A stretch of 64,000 nucleotides of DNA from an uncultured Clostridia bacterium. Its GTDB lineage: Bacteria; Bacillota; Clostridia; Oscillospirales; Oscillospiraceae. This document shows, one piece after another, positions 7,913 to 15,915 of the stretch. Where the stretch lies: assembly GCA_947383645.1 (NCBI GenBank), contig CANDEH010000002.1, positions 28,349 through 92,348 on the forward strand, given 5' to 3'. The position numbers and the translations under genes were made by a program. A model generated the notes under the pieces. It was given only the letters and a program-made list of their open reading frames with translations. It did no database searches and was not told where the DNA came from. Every line of letters starts with the position of its first letter. Within the stretch, counting starts at the first letter, position 1.

Positions 7913-9139
7913 ATGAAAATGTACGAGGAGCTGGTGGCCCGGGGTCTGATTGCCCAGGTTACCAACGAGGACGAGATTCGGGAGATGATTAACAACGGCA
8001 AGGCCACCTTCTACATCGGCTTTGACTGCACGGCGGACAGCCTCCACGTGGGGCACTTCATGGCGCTGTGCCTGATGAAGCGCCTCCAGATGGCGGGGAA
8101 CAAGCCCATTGCCCTTATCGGCGGCGGTACAACCATGATCGGCGACCCCTCGGGCCGGACGGACATGCGCAAGATGCTGACCCGGGAGGACATTGACCAC
8201 AACGCCGAGTGCTTTAAGCATCAGATGGAGCGGTTCATCGACTTCGGCGAGGGCAAGGCTTTGATGCTCAATAACGCCGACTGGCTGATGAATTTGAACT
8301 ATGTGGAGCTCCTGCGGGAGGTGGGGGCCTGCTTTTCTGTGAACAACATGCTCCGGGCGGAATGCTACAAGCAGCGCATGGAGAAGGGGCTCAGCTTCCT
8401 GGAGTTCAACTACATGATTATGCAGTCCTACGACTTCTACTACATGTTCCAGCACTACGGCTGCAACATGCAGTTCGGCGGCAACGACCAGTGGTCCAAC
8501 ATGCTGGGCGGCACGGAGCTGATCCGCCGGAAGCTGGGAAAGGACGCCCACGCCATGACCATCACTCTGCTCCTCAACAGCGAGGGGAAGAAGATGGGAA
8601 AGACCGCCTCCGGCGCGGTGTGGCTAGACCCCAACAAGACTTCCCCCTACGACTTCTACCAGTACTGGCGGAACATCGACGATGCGGACGTGCTCAAGTG
8701 CATCCGTATGCTCACCTTCCTGCCCCTGGAGCAGATCAACGAGATGGACGGCTGGGAGGGCAGCCAGCTCAACAGGGCCAAGGAGATTCTGGCCTACGAG
8801 CTCACCAATCTGGTCCACGGCCAGGAGGAGGCCGACAGGGCCCAGGCGGCGGCCAAGGCCCTCTTCGGCGGCGGCGGGGACCGGGAGAGCATGCCCTCCA
8901 CCGTGCTGAAGGACAGCGACTTCGAGGACGGCCAGATCGGTGCGGTGAGCCTGCTGGTCTCCTGTGGTCTGGCCCCCTCCCGGGGGGAGGCCCGGCGGCT
9001 GATCCGGCAGGGCGGCATCAGCGTGGCCGACGAGAAGGTGACGGATATCGACCGCCGCTGGAGCGCGGAGGACTTCCAGGGCGAGGGCCTCATCATCAAG
9101 AAGGGCAAGAAGGTATTCCACCGGGCCGTTGTAGAGTGA
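7913..9139 (+). CDS. tyrS: Tyrosyl-tRNA synthetase
   Basis: Charges tRNA-Tyr. The 408-aa class I synthetase has HVGH at 45-48 (HIGH motif), KMGKT near residue 228 (KMSKS variant) and a C-terminal S4 RNA-binding domain (ARRLIRQGGISVADEKV). ATG 7913 follows AAAGGAGCGCC. The gene is the expected target of the Tyr T-box at 7030-7290, although a reductase gene lies between. The protein is full length. Confidence 0.96.
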   Translation: MKMYEELVARGLIAQVTNEDEIREMINNGKATFYIGFDCTADSLHVGHFMALCLMKRLQMAGNKPIALIGGGTTMIGDPSGRTDMRKMLTREDIDHNAECFKHQMERFIDFGEGKALMLNNADWLMNLNYVELLREVGACFSVNNMLRAECYKQRMEKGLSFLEFNYMIMQSYDFYYMFQHYGCNMQFGGNDQWSNMLGGTELIRRKLGKDAHAMTITLLLNSEGKKMGKTASGAVWLDPNKTSPYDFYQYWRNIDDADVLKCIRMLTFLPLEQINEMDGWEGSQLNRAKEILAYELTNLVHGQEEADRAQAAAKALFGGGGDRESMPSTVLKDSDFEDGQIGAVSLLVSCGLAPSRGEARRLIRQGGISVADEKVTDIDRRWSAEDFQGEGLIIKKGKKVFHRAVVE

Positions 9140-9148
9140 TAAAGTTGT

Positions 9149-9186
9149 GCGGGACAGCGGCAATTTATGCCACTGTCCCGCTCTTA
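9149..9186 (+). terminator. Terminator after tyrS
   Basis: Arms GCGGGACAG and CTGTCCCGC, with an inner GGC/GCC pairing, are followed by TCTTAT. The T tract is weak, so readthrough into the next gene is possible. Confidence 0.6.
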
Positions 9187-9202
9187 TGGGAGGTAGAGTG
9201 AT

Positions 9203-9736
9203 ATGAAAAACCGCTGGAACCAACTGGCGAAATTTCTGTTGGGCATTTTCCTGGCGTGCGCTGCCTTTGCTGGCTTCCTCTACTGGAACAACGAGCTTGG
9301 CATCCCGAAATCTCAATTAGAAACAGATGTTCGTGAATCGCAGAAAATGGCCTCCGACTGGGTGGTTGACGGCGCTGTATCCGACACCCTGGCCGCTTTC
9401 ATTTCCTACCCCTGCGATCTGACTGACCACAGTTTTTCGATCTACGTAAACCGCCCGGGCCTCTCCTTCGGATACTTCTTCCGCGGCGGCGGGAGCCTTT
9501 CGGGCGTGAAGCGGGGTATCACAGAGTACACGGTGGACGGGTACGACGAGCATGCGTTTATCTCCATGAACTATCAGGAGGTAGAGCGGCTGGAAATAGA
9601 TGACGGCAATTCCGTTCAAGTGGTGGAGATTGACAGCGGCAAACCCTTTGCCATTGTCCTGCCTGCCAATGCGGGCAATATTACATTCTACGATGTCGCC
9701 GGAAACCCTGTGGAATATCGGGAGAACTCTCTTTGA
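9203..9736 (+). CDS. Hypothetical protein with N-terminal membrane anchor, 177 aa
   Basis: Residues about 9-29 (FLLGIFLACAAFAGFLYW) form one membrane helix or uncleaved signal; the rest is a soluble, beta-rich domain outside the cell, with the recognisable stretch SFSIYVNRPGLSFGYFFRGGG. RBS GGGAGGTAGAG precedes ATG 9203. No family was recognised. It lies 63 bases after tyrS and before an independent MerR-type promoter. Confidence 0.6.
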   Translation: MKNRWNQLAKFLLGIFLACAAFAGFLYWNNELGIPKSQLETDVRESQKMASDWVVDGAVSDTLAAFISYPCDLTDHSFSIYVNRPGLSFGYFFRGGGSLSGVKRGITEYTVDGYDEHAFISMNYQEVERLEIDDGNSVQVVEIDSGKPFAIVLPANAGNITFYDVAGNPVEYRENSL

Positions 9737-9778
9737 CCGTACCTGGTTTATATAAGCGAAAAAGTTTTCAAAAACCTC

Positions 9779-9809
9779 TTGACCTTGACGCGGCGTCAGG
9801 GCCTATACT
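9779..9809 (+). promoter_or_regulatory. MerR-type promoter with 19-bp spacer and operator dyad
   Basis: TTGACC at 9779-9784 and TATACT at 9804-9809 are 19 bases apart, the over-long spacing that MerR proteins correct by distorting DNA. The spacer holds the dyad CCTTGACGC/GGCGTCAGGG. The gene just downstream is a MerR family regulator, so autoregulation is a well-supported inference. Confidence 0.8.
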
Positions 9810-9830
9810 TGCCCCTGGAGGTGAGCGCAA

Positions 9831-10598
9831 ATGGACTACACGGTGCAGCAGCTTTCCACGCTGACGGGGCTGACACCCCGGACCCTGCGGTACTACGACG
9901 CCATCGGACTGCTTCGGCCGGGCAGGGACGCTGGCAACGACTACCGCCGGTACGGGCCGGAGGAGGTGGACCGCCTGGAGCAGATTCTCCTCTACCGGAG
10001 CATGGGCCTGCCCTTAGGGGAGATCAAGCGCCTGCTGGACGACCCCGCCCTGGACCGGGCGGCGGCGCTGGAGTCCCAGCTGCGCACCCTCCGAGAACAG
10101 CGGGACCGTCTGGACGCGGTGATCGAGACCGTATCCGGCGCTGTCGCCGCCATGAGAGGAGAGCGAACCATGACAGATCAGGAGAGATTTGAGCGCACAA
10201 AAGCCCAGGCCCTGGCGGAGAACGAGGCAAAGTACGGCACGGAGTGCCGGGCGCGCTACGGCGAGGAGGCCATGGCCGCCTGGGAACAGCACGCCGCCAA
10301 CATGACAGAGGCACAGTGGCAGGAGACCGAGCAATTGTCGGAGACGTACCTGACCCTGCTGCGCCGGGCCATGGAGGAGGACGATCCCGCCGGCGAGACT
10401 GCCCGGGAGACCTGCCGCCTCCACCGAACCTGGCTGGAGTGGTGCTGGGGCCGCCCCTGCCCGCCTCAGGCTCAGCTGGGCATGGGGGAACTGTACACCC
10501 AGGACCCCCGCTTCGCCGCCTACTACGACGAAAAGGCGGGCCCGGACGGTGCGGCCTTCCTCGCCCAGGCTATCCGGGCCTTCTGCGAGGCGGAGTGA
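9831..10598 (+). CDS. MerR family regulator with TipAS ligand-binding domain
   Basis: 255-aa TipAL-like regulator. Residues 1-70 are a MerR winged helix (QQLSTLTGLTPRTLRYYDAIGLL), 75-110 a dimerisation coiled coil, and 125-255 a TipAS antibiotic-recognition domain (helix-rich, ending DPRFAAYYDEKAGPDGAAFL). TipAS domains of this kind sense thiopeptide-like or other drugs. GGAGGTGAGCGC precedes ATG 9831. Its 19-bp-spacer promoter directly upstream points to autoregulation. Confidence 0.9.
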   Translation: MDYTVQQLSTLTGLTPRTLRYYDAIGLLRPGRDAGNDYRRYGPEEVDRLEQILLYRSMGLPLGEIKRLLDDPALDRAAALESQLRTLREQRDRLDAVIETVSGAVAAMRGERTMTDQERFERTKAQALAENEAKYGTECRARYGEEAMAAWEQHAANMTEAQWQETEQLSETYLTLLRRAMEEDDPAGETARETCRLHRTWLEWCWGRPCPPQAQLGMGELYTQDPRFAAYYDEKAGPDGAAFLAQAIRAFCEAE

Positions 10599-10616
10599 GA
10601 CGCGGCATTCTTGAGA

Positions 10617-10657
10617 AGCGGTGTCCCCGTCAATCTTGACGGGGATGCCGCTCTTTT
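10617..10657 (+). terminator. Strong rho-independent terminator
   Basis: A 17-bp stem (AGCGGTGTCCCCGTCAA against TTGACGGGGATGCCGCT) with a two-base loop is followed by CTTTT. It ends the MerR transcript. Confidence 0.88.
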
Positions 10658-10687
10658 CGCATAGGGACTGGAAAAACATCGGCAAGT

Positions 10688-10705
10688 GTAGTAAACTACT
10701 ATAAT
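10688..10705 (+). promoter_or_regulatory. Putative promoter -10 region with overlapping dyad
   Basis: The perfect dyad GTAGTAAACTAC (10688-10699) abuts TATAAT at 10700-10705; no good -35 is visible. The arrangement suggests a repressor or activator site on the promoter of the membrane protein gene starting at 10741. The cognate regulator is unknown. Confidence 0.4.
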
Positions 10706-10740
10706 ATAAGTAATCCCAAAGGAAAAGGAGGCGACACAGC

Positions 10741-11472
10741 GTGAGCATCTGGGGATACTACGAGAAACTAAGCGTACAGGGGACCAAGCGGAAGGCGAAA
10801 ATCTATATCCCCTCCCTGCTGCAAAGCGCCCTGCCGCCCTTCGTCTTCTTCGCCCTGCCCATCGCGGGCACGCTGTCCGGCTCGGACAAGGGCCGCTCCC
10901 TGCTCGTTTCGCCCTGGTCCATGGCGCTCACCGCGGTCTTTTTTCTGTTCTTCTTTGCCATCGGTCTGATGGGCGTCTGGGCAGGGGTCTGCGAGCAGCG
11001 AGACGTCAAGCGGATGCGAAGCGGGGAACTGGTCCTCCGCAGCGGCGAGCTGTTCATCCTCAGCCGGACGCCCACAACAAGATATCGCCACGGCTACCGC
11101 TTCGCCATCCGAAACCGGCAGGGGAGGGGAGAGGTGGAGATCTACGAGATGCCGGAAAAGCTCTACCAGCAGTTCTGCGCGCGCTGCTGGGGCGGAACGT
11201 ACCATGTGCGCAGCACACGGGAGGAGAGCCGCCTCTTCTACGGCCTGAACCCCCGGGTCTACCAGGTGGACCTGGTGGTCCTGCCGCCGGGGAAGGGCCC
11301 GATGTTCCGCCTGGTGGAGCTGTCCGACGCAATGCGGAGAATCGCCGGGGAGGGTGCGGCGGCGAACGGCGGGAAGTACCCCGTGTTTACCGGCACGGTG
11401 GCGGATATCCTCTACGGGGAGGGACGCTTCGACACCTTCTGCGTAAAGGATGACATCTTATTTGAGAGGTAA
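10741..11472 (+). CDS. Hypothetical membrane protein, 243 aa
   Basis: GTG 10741 follows the strong RBS AAAGGAGGCGAC. Two membrane helices are visible in the first third, about residues 19-40 (LLQSALPPFVFFALPIAG) and 55-78 (MALTAVFFLFFFAIGLMGVW); the remaining 165 residues look like a soluble cytoplasmic domain (FILSRTPTTRYRHGYRFAIR onward). No named family was recognised. It converges on the small reverse gene across a bidirectional terminator. Confidence 0.65.
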   Translation: MSIWGYYEKLSVQGTKRKAKIYIPSLLQSALPPFVFFALPIAGTLSGSDKGRSLLVSPWSMALTAVFFLFFFAIGLMGVWAGVCEQRDVKRMRSGELVLRSGELFILSRTPTTRYRHGYRFAIRNRQGRGEVEIYEMPEKLYQQFCARCWGGTYHVRSTREESRLFYGLNPRVYQVDLVVLPPGKGPMFRLVELSDAMRRIAGEGAAANGGKYPVFTGTVADILYGEGRFDTFCVKDDILFER

Positions 11473-11710
11473 GCTGCTGAGATAACAGATATAAAACCGG
11501 CTGACGGTTTCTGCGGGCAGTCCGGGAAGGCGTTCAGGCCGCTCTTTGGCGGCGAAGCGCGGCCTGCAAAGGGGCGTGCGCGGCGGGAGGCCGCTGTACA
11601 TAGGCGCCTTTGGCGGTCTGGCCTCCCGCTGCTCTGTCTGGAGACTTGGGGGAGAGCGGCTGCCTGACAGCTGGCTTCGGGCCCTGAAGGAGCGAGACAG
11701 AAAAAACGGC
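11473..11710. other. Structured intergenic DNA without a gene
   Basis: This GC-rich stretch holds a 10-bp inverted repeat, GCGGGAGGCC at 11583-11592 with GGCCTCCCGC at 11620-11629, and several shorter GC stems. Short frames here do not look coding. It may be a decayed insertion or a structured RNA. Confidence 0.4.
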
Positions 11711-11747
11711 AAAAAGAGAAGGGGACATTTTGTCCCCTTCTCTTTTT
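11711..11747. terminator. Bidirectional rho-independent terminator
   Basis: A 17-bp perfect stem (AAAAAGAGAAGGGGACA with TGTCCCCTTCTCTTTTT, three-base loop) serves both strands between the converging genes at 10741-11472 and 11758-12003. Confidence 0.92.
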
Positions 11748-11757
11748 GTGTCCCCGC

Positions 11758-12003
11758 CTACAGCGGATGAAACGTGTACTTGTGCCGCTGGCCGCTGTCG
11801 AAGGTCACCTCAATGGCGGGATTGCCCTCCTCCTCGCTCTCGGAAAAGAGGGCGTCCTGCCGGCCGGGGTAGAGGGAGCGCACATAGTCCCAGGGGGAGG
11901 ACAGCTGCCGCTCCTCGATCTCGCAGTTGTGGGGCAGCAGACTGGCGGTGCAGGGGAGGAACAGCTCCTTGACGATCTCGTAGCGCCGCTGGGGTTTTTC
12001 CAT
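11758..12003 (-). CDS. Hypothetical small protein, 81 aa
   Basis: Reads MEKPQRRYEIVKELFLP and ends GQRHKYTFHPL. The ATG at 12003 is preceded on its strand by AGGAGGCGATTCT, an excellent RBS, which favours it over the in-frame ATG at 12021. The protein is acidic, without membrane segments, and of unknown function. It runs into the bidirectional terminator. Confidence 0.65.
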   Translation of the reverse strand: MEKPQRRYEIVKELFLPCTASLLPHNCEIEERQLSSPWDYVRSLYPGRQDALFSESEEEGNPAIEVTFDSGQRHKYTFHPL

Positions 12004-12189
12004 AGAATCGCCTCCTGTCAAAGGTCTTGGGTGCCGTTATTGTTCCGCCGCCGGAGGTTCTTATGCGCCGGAACGCATAAAAGCTGTCCCTGTACAATAT
12101 GTTGTAGCAAATACGGGGGACCTGCCCCTCAGAGCCCTGAGCGCAATCCCACCGGCGGGTGCAGGTTCCGATTTACGGGAGGTTTTGGT

Positions 12190-12597
12190 ATGCCGGAGTC
12201 CAAAAAGAGCGGGATTGAGTGGAAGATGGTGGGGCTGAATGTGCTGGGGATGGTGGCGTGCTACCTCCTGCTGCAAATGTTCAACGCTCTGCTGATCGCC
12301 AAAGAGGCGGTTGGGGAGGGGAGAGCGCCGATGCTGATCTGCTTCTCGGCGTTCCTGTCGGTCTTTCTCTCCTCCGCAATTTTTCTGCGACGGGAGAGAC
12401 AGAACCGCTTGCCGCTGTGCCTTGGGTGTGCGTTTTTGTTTCTGGCCGCCGTGCTGCTGGTGGCCTTGGCCTTCGGCGAGGGACTGACAGCGGGAAGCCG
12501 GATTTTTGCCCTGGGGGTCAGCGCCGTACTGGGCGGTCTGCTGGCGGCGCTTCTGGGAGGGCGGCGGAAGGGCCGCAGAGCCGCCAGACGGCGATAA
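12190..12597 (+). CDS. TIGR04086-like four-helix membrane protein
   Basis: 135-aa protein with about four membrane helices (around residues 14-36, 45-66, 75-96 and 103-126) and a strongly basic C-terminus (GGRRKGRRAARRR). Size, topology and the tail fit the TIGR04086 membrane family of spore-forming Firmicutes, whose role is unknown. ATG 12190 follows GGGAGGTTTTG. The call is from overall pattern, not a unique motif. Confidence 0.65.
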   Translation: MPESKKSGIEWKMVGLNVLGMVACYLLLQMFNALLIAKEAVGEGRAPMLICFSAFLSVFLSSAIFLRRERQNRLPLCLGCAFLFLAAVLLVALAFGEGLTAGSRIFALGVSAVLGGLLAALLGGRRKGRRAARRR

Positions 12598-12843
12598 GGT
12601 GAAGCGGTTACATAAGTTTTTGCCCCAACCGGGGCGGCCCGCCCCGGATTATTGTCAAAAAACCGTTTTAGTAAAAAACAACAAAAATACGGAGGATGAA
12701 CAGAAATTTGCAAAAAACGGTTAGAGTGACAGACGCAAGCAGTAAAAACTGGTAATTCCTATATCTGGTGGGGATTGGAGCGGTTCGGTACTAAATTGTG
12801 TGCTCCGGGGCGGCCTGGCTGCCGCCCCGGCTTCTCTGGTAGC

Positions 12844-12870
12844 TTATGTTAACATAACAAGTTAACATAA
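12844..12870. repeat. Tandem and inverted GTTAACATAA motif
   Basis: TTATGTTAACATAA (12844-12857) is a perfect 14-bp palindrome. Its right half GTTAACATAA recurs at 12861-12870, 13 bases on. The half-site resembles Xer-type recombinase arms, and xerD lies 1 kb downstream, but a regulator binding site is equally possible. Confidence 0.5.
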
Positions 12871-12915
12871 TATTTCGGCATAACCACCAAAAACGAAGAA
12901 ATTTGGGAAAGGAAC

Positions 12916-12944
12916 TTGCTAAATTTCCCAAAATGGCCTATAGT
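12916..12944 (+). promoter_or_regulatory. Probable sigma-A promoter of the spoIIM-xerD unit
   Basis: TTGCTA at 12916-12921 and TATAGT at 12939-12944 with a 17-base spacer. The right arm of the TTTGGGAAA/TTTCCCAAA inverted repeat falls in the spacer, a plausible operator. Confidence 0.5.
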
Positions 12945-13057
12945 AATAGAGAACTCCACAGCAGCTCAAAAAGATAGGGTTGCCTGTCCTCTGCGCCGGC
13001 TCCGAAAATGGACAGGGACTTCTAAGCGAACAAGCTCCCTCATAGGATGGCTGTGAG

Positions 13058-13711
13058 GTGATGACTGTGGGGCTTCGATCCTTCGTGCGGCGGATGCAGA
13101 CTGCGGATACGCCTGCCGTTCAGATGCTGTGCCTCTCCCTTCTGTTCCTCTTTGGGGCGGCGGGGGGATACGCCTACGCCGGCTATTGCGGCGACCATGC
13201 CCAGCTGATGCTATCAGAGTATCTGTCGGGCTACTGTGAGCTGTTTGAGCGGGGGGCGGAGAGTGTGGTGCCGCTGCTGACGGCGGTGCGCCTCTACTAT
13301 GGCGCGGTGCTGCTGAGCTTTCTCTTTGGGTTTACGGCTATTGGGACGCTGGTGATCCCGGCTATCGCCGGAACCTTTGGGTTCACCAGTATGTTTGCCA
13401 TCGCCTGTTTTGTTCAGGTCTACGGGCGCGGCGGCGCGGTGTTGGCCCTGGGAGCTCTGGGAGTGCGGCTGGTCTTCACGCTTCCCTGCTTCCTCTGGCT
13501 GGGCTCCTACGCCTGGCAGGCATCCTCGTCTCTGCTGCCCTGGCCGCGGGGGAAGCGGTGTGCGCCGGTGTTCTATGACGGAAGCTGTTTTTACCGGCTG
13601 TTTGTCTGTGTTGTGTTGTTGATGATTGGGGTCTGCTTTGAGAGGTATATCACCCCAAATCTTTTTCACCTGGCCCTGGGTGTGCTGACGGAGCCGGTTT
13701 TGGCCGGCTGA
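13058..13711 (+). CDS. spoIIM: SpoIIM-like sporulation membrane protein
   Basis: About 217 aa with four to five membrane helices (near 19-40, 78-103, 105-125, 128-150 and 180-200). SpoIIM works with SpoIID and SpoIIP in septal peptidoglycan thinning and engulfment in the mother cell. The assignment rests on topology and on the neighbour xerD, since spoIIM and xerD are close in Bacillus; sequence motifs are weak. GTG 13058 and ATG 13061 are both possible starts; AGGATGG lies 7 and 10 bases upstream. Confidence 0.6.
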   Translation: MMTVGLRSFVRRMQTADTPAVQMLCLSLLFLFGAAGGYAYAGYCGDHAQLMLSEYLSGYCELFERGAESVVPLLTAVRLYYGAVLLSFLFGFTAIGTLVIPAIAGTFGFTSMFAIACFVQVYGRGGAVLALGALGVRLVFTLPCFLWLGSYAWQASSSLLPWPRGKRCAPVFYDGSCFYRLFVCVVLLMIGVCFERYITPNLFHLALGVLTEPVLAG

Positions 13712-13834
13712 CGGGAGACCGTACTCCTCCGCTGCCGGCCGGGAAAAATCTTATCGCTGCGGCCGCAGATCGGTCGGAGGGGGATTTCAAGACGCGCTCG
13801 CGCCCGCTGGAGTCCCGGGAGAGGAGGCCTCTTT

Positions 13835-14719
13835 TTGGCAAACTACATTGAAGCGTATCGGTTGTATCTCAGGGACGAGAGGCGAGCCTCGGAAAATACC
13901 GTGTCCTCCTACCTGCGGGACGTGCGCCAGTTCGAGGCGTACCTGGATCTGACCGGGGGCCCTGCGGTGGAGCGGTGCACCTCCAGAGAGGTGGAAAGCT
14001 ACATGACCTACATGGCCGGCCACGGCAAGTCTGCGGCCAGCGTGGCCCGGGGAATTGCTTCCCTGAAGTCTTTTTACACCTACCTGATGGGCCGCGGCGT
14101 AGTCCGGAGCAACCCCGCCAAGGGGGTTACGGCGGTGCGCTCGGAGCGCAAGTACCCGGAGATCCTCACCGGCAAGGAGGTGGAGCTCTTTTTGGATCAG
14201 CCCCAGTGCGTGGATCCCAAGGGCTACCGGGACCATGCCATGCTGGAGCTGCTCTACGCCACCGGCATCCGCGTCAGCGAGCTGATCGCGCTGAATTTGG
14301 ACGATGTGAATTTCAGCGCCGGCCTGGTCCGGTGCCGCAGTCGGGGGAAGGAGCGGACGATCCCGATCTACTCCAAGGCTGTCAAGGCCTTGCAGGAGTA
14401 TGTCCAGAAGTCCCGGCCGAAGATTATCCTCTACGGCGAGGAGCCGGCGCTGTTTGTGAATATGAACGGTGAGCGGATGAGTCGCCAGGGGTTCTGGAAG
14501 ATTATCAAGCACTACCAGGAGAAGGCTCAGATCCAGAAGGATATCACCCCCCACACCCTGCGCCACTCCTTTGCCGCCCATCTGCTGGAAAACGGCGCGG
14601 ATCTGCAGTCCATTCAGGAGATGTTAGGCCACGCGGATATCTCCTCCACGCAGATTTATTCTCATATGGTGAAGCAGAAGCTCAAGAACGTGTACCAGAA
14701 GGCCCATCCGAGGGCGTGA
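13835..14719 (+). CDS. xerD: Site-specific tyrosine recombinase XerD
   Basis: 294-aa tyrosine recombinase. Residues 1-90 are the SAM-like core-binding domain; the catalytic set is complete: R146 (ATGIRVSEL), K172, H240 and R243 (HTLRHSFAAHLLENG), H266 (LGHADISST) and nucleophile Y275 (QIYSH). XerD with XerC resolves chromosome dimers at dif. TTG 13835 is selected because GAGGAGG lies 8 bases upstream. It could be a XerC-type paralogue; only one Xer gene is in the window. Confidence 0.85.
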   Translation: MANYIEAYRLYLRDERRASENTVSSYLRDVRQFEAYLDLTGGPAVERCTSREVESYMTYMAGHGKSAASVARGIASLKSFYTYLMGRGVVRSNPAKGVTAVRSERKYPEILTGKEVELFLDQPQCVDPKGYRDHAMLELLYATGIRVSELIALNLDDVNFSAGLVRCRSRGKERTIPIYSKAVKALQEYVQKSRPKIILYGEEPALFVNMNGERMSRQGFWKIIKHYQEKAQIQKDITPHTLRHSFAAHLLENGADLQSIQEMLGHADISSTQIYSHMVKQKLKNVYQKAHPRA

Positions 14720-14722
14720 AAC

Positions 14723-14758
14723 AAAGCAGGCCTTTCCTGAATGGGAGGCCTGCTTTTT
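14723..14758 (+). terminator. Rho-independent terminator after xerD
   Basis: AAAGCAGGCCT pairs with AGGCCTGCTTT across a 12-base loop, ending in TTTTT. Confidence 0.9.
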
Positions 14759-14760
14759 CA

Positions 14761-14779
14761 GATAGGAGATAGGAGATAT
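14761..14779 (+). repeat. Short GATAGGAGATAGGAGATA repeat
   Basis: Two tandem copies of a TAGGAGATA unit directly after the terminator. Related strings occur at 25432-25465 (opposite strand) and 31002-31050. Confidence 0.6.
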
Positions 14780-14807
14780 TTTTGAGTGGGGAGAGGGGGA
14801 GGATGTT

Positions 14808-15278
14808 ATGTACCTGGATCGGATGGATTATCTGTATGATAAGGCCCTGCGGACGTACTGCGAGCTGGAGGAGAGGGACGCGGCAGGTCTGTCGGAGGCG
14901 GACTGTTTGGAGATCTCCCGGCGCGCCTGTACCCACACCGGTTTCTTTTTCACCTGGCTGATCCGGCGGCATATGGTGGGGGCGATCCATCAGGAGGAGC
15001 CCTTGGAGGCGGTGCGGCTGGGGGAGATGCGTGGGACAGATTTCTTCCTGCAATACTGCGACGGCAAGTTTCGGGAGGAGGACGTCTGTCCGGAGGCCCT
15101 GCCCTTTGTGATGGCCTACTACGGCGAGGGGCTCTACTGGCGGGACTATGTGGACTGGGTGCTGAACACCCTGTGCGACATCCCACTGGAGTTCTCTGAA
15201 AGCTACGAGGACTATCTCCGTCTGGAGCCGGTGCTGGACCGGGCGCTGGAGGCCTACCGGAGGGGGGACTTGTTATGA
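14808..15278 (+). CDS. Hypothetical cytoplasmic protein of DUF7832-like pattern
   Basis: 156 aa without membrane segments. The arrangement HTGFFFTWLIRR, then FFLQYCDGKF, then LPFVMAYYGEGLYWRDYVDW resembles small proteins that are common singly or in tandem in Firmicutes and are sometimes linked to toxin immunity loci; the family name is from memory and not verified. ATG 14808 lies in a purine-rich GGGGGAGGATGTT context. The frame overlaps the next gene by an ATGA, so the two are coupled. Confidence 0.6.
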   Translation: MYLDRMDYLYDKALRTYCELEERDAAGLSEADCLEISRRACTHTGFFFTWLIRRHMVGAIHQEEPLEAVRLGEMRGTDFFLQYCDGKFREEDVCPEALPFVMAYYGEGLYWRDYVDWVLNTLCDIPLEFSESYEDYLRLEPVLDRALEAYRRGDLL

Positions 15279-15862
15279 TGACGGAGCTGGCGGACCACGA
15301 GGGGTACCGGCTGCTGGCGGAGGAGTACGACAAGTGTCTCCTGGACTACGTGATTCTCCGCGCCGATGGGACCTATCGGGGGGAGGAGAGCCACCAGGAG
15401 GCGGTGACGGCGGCCTTCGGCCTGCTGAACGGTCGGGAGCGCATCTCGAACCACTGGACACGGGGCGGCTTTCGGGTGTTTGTAAAGCCGGAGAAGATGG
15501 CGGCCATCCCCATCCCCGTGGAGGAGCTGTTTTTTATTCCGGAGGATATGCGGCGTTACAAAACTCGGAGAGACGCCTATAAGCCCGGTGCCTGTTGGGA
15601 TTGGCGGACAGATACGGGACGTTTCTGCTATGGGTATGCTTTCCTTCACCCGCCCTACGGCGTGCCCTACTGGATCGGGGACTTTGAGCGCCTGAACCGC
15701 GCCCTGTTCCCGGACTGGGAGACCCTGGATGTATTCTGCTGGAACGACGCCTGGTCCAACTACTTCGAGGACGGCGGCGACTGGTGGGGCACCGGCTGCT
15801 GGTCGGTGTACGACCGGAGGAGGAAGACCTTCGTGGTCATTGGTGCGTCGCTGTCGGACTGA
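15275..15862 (+). CDS. Hypothetical cytoplasmic protein, 195 aa
   Basis: Begins in an ATGA overlap with the previous gene. Conserved-looking parts are the Trp/Tyr-rich C-terminus (NDAWSNYFEDGGDWWGTGCW followed by VYDRR) and VPVEELFFIP-like middle (IPIPVEELFFIPEDM). No enzyme motif or membrane segment is visible. Pairing with the preceding gene and a SUKH protein 3.5 kb downstream is compatible with an immunity-type role, but nothing in the sequence proves it. Confidence 0.6.
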   Translation: MMTELADHEGYRLLAEEYDKCLLDYVILRADGTYRGEESHQEAVTAAFGLLNGRERISNHWTRGGFRVFVKPEKMAAIPIPVEELFFIPEDMRRYKTRRDAYKPGACWDWRTDTGRFCYGYAFLHPPYGVPYWIGDFERLNRALFPDWETLDVFCWNDAWSNYFEDGGDWWGTGCWSVYDRRRKTFVVIGASLSD

Positions 15863-15868
15863 AATGCC

Positions 15869-15897
15869 AAAGCCCAACCGAAGGCGGTTGGGCTTTT
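15869..15897 (+). terminator. Rho-independent terminator
   Basis: AAAGCCCAACCG pairs with CGGTTGGGCTTT around a four-base loop and ends in TTTT. Confidence 0.9.
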
Positions 15898-15915
15898 CGA
15901 TGGGAGGGGAGCACC

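Larger units (their letters stand above)
12598..13057. other. Long intergenic region with hairpins and repeats
   Basis: No gene is supported in these 460 bases. Visible elements: hairpin 12629-12647 (CCGGGGCG/CGCCCCGG), hairpin 12805-12830 (CCGGGGCGGC/GCCGCCCCGG), the repeat at 12844-12870, inverted repeat TTTGGGAAA 12902-12910 with TTTCCCAAA 12924-12932, and a promoter at 12916-12944. The two GC hairpins share the same CCGGGGCGG arm but have no T run. Confidence 0.6.

Noticed and set aside
12844..12870. Chromosome dimer resolution site dif
   Set aside because: The arms point outward relative to known dif sites and spacing differs; kept only as an unexplained repeat.
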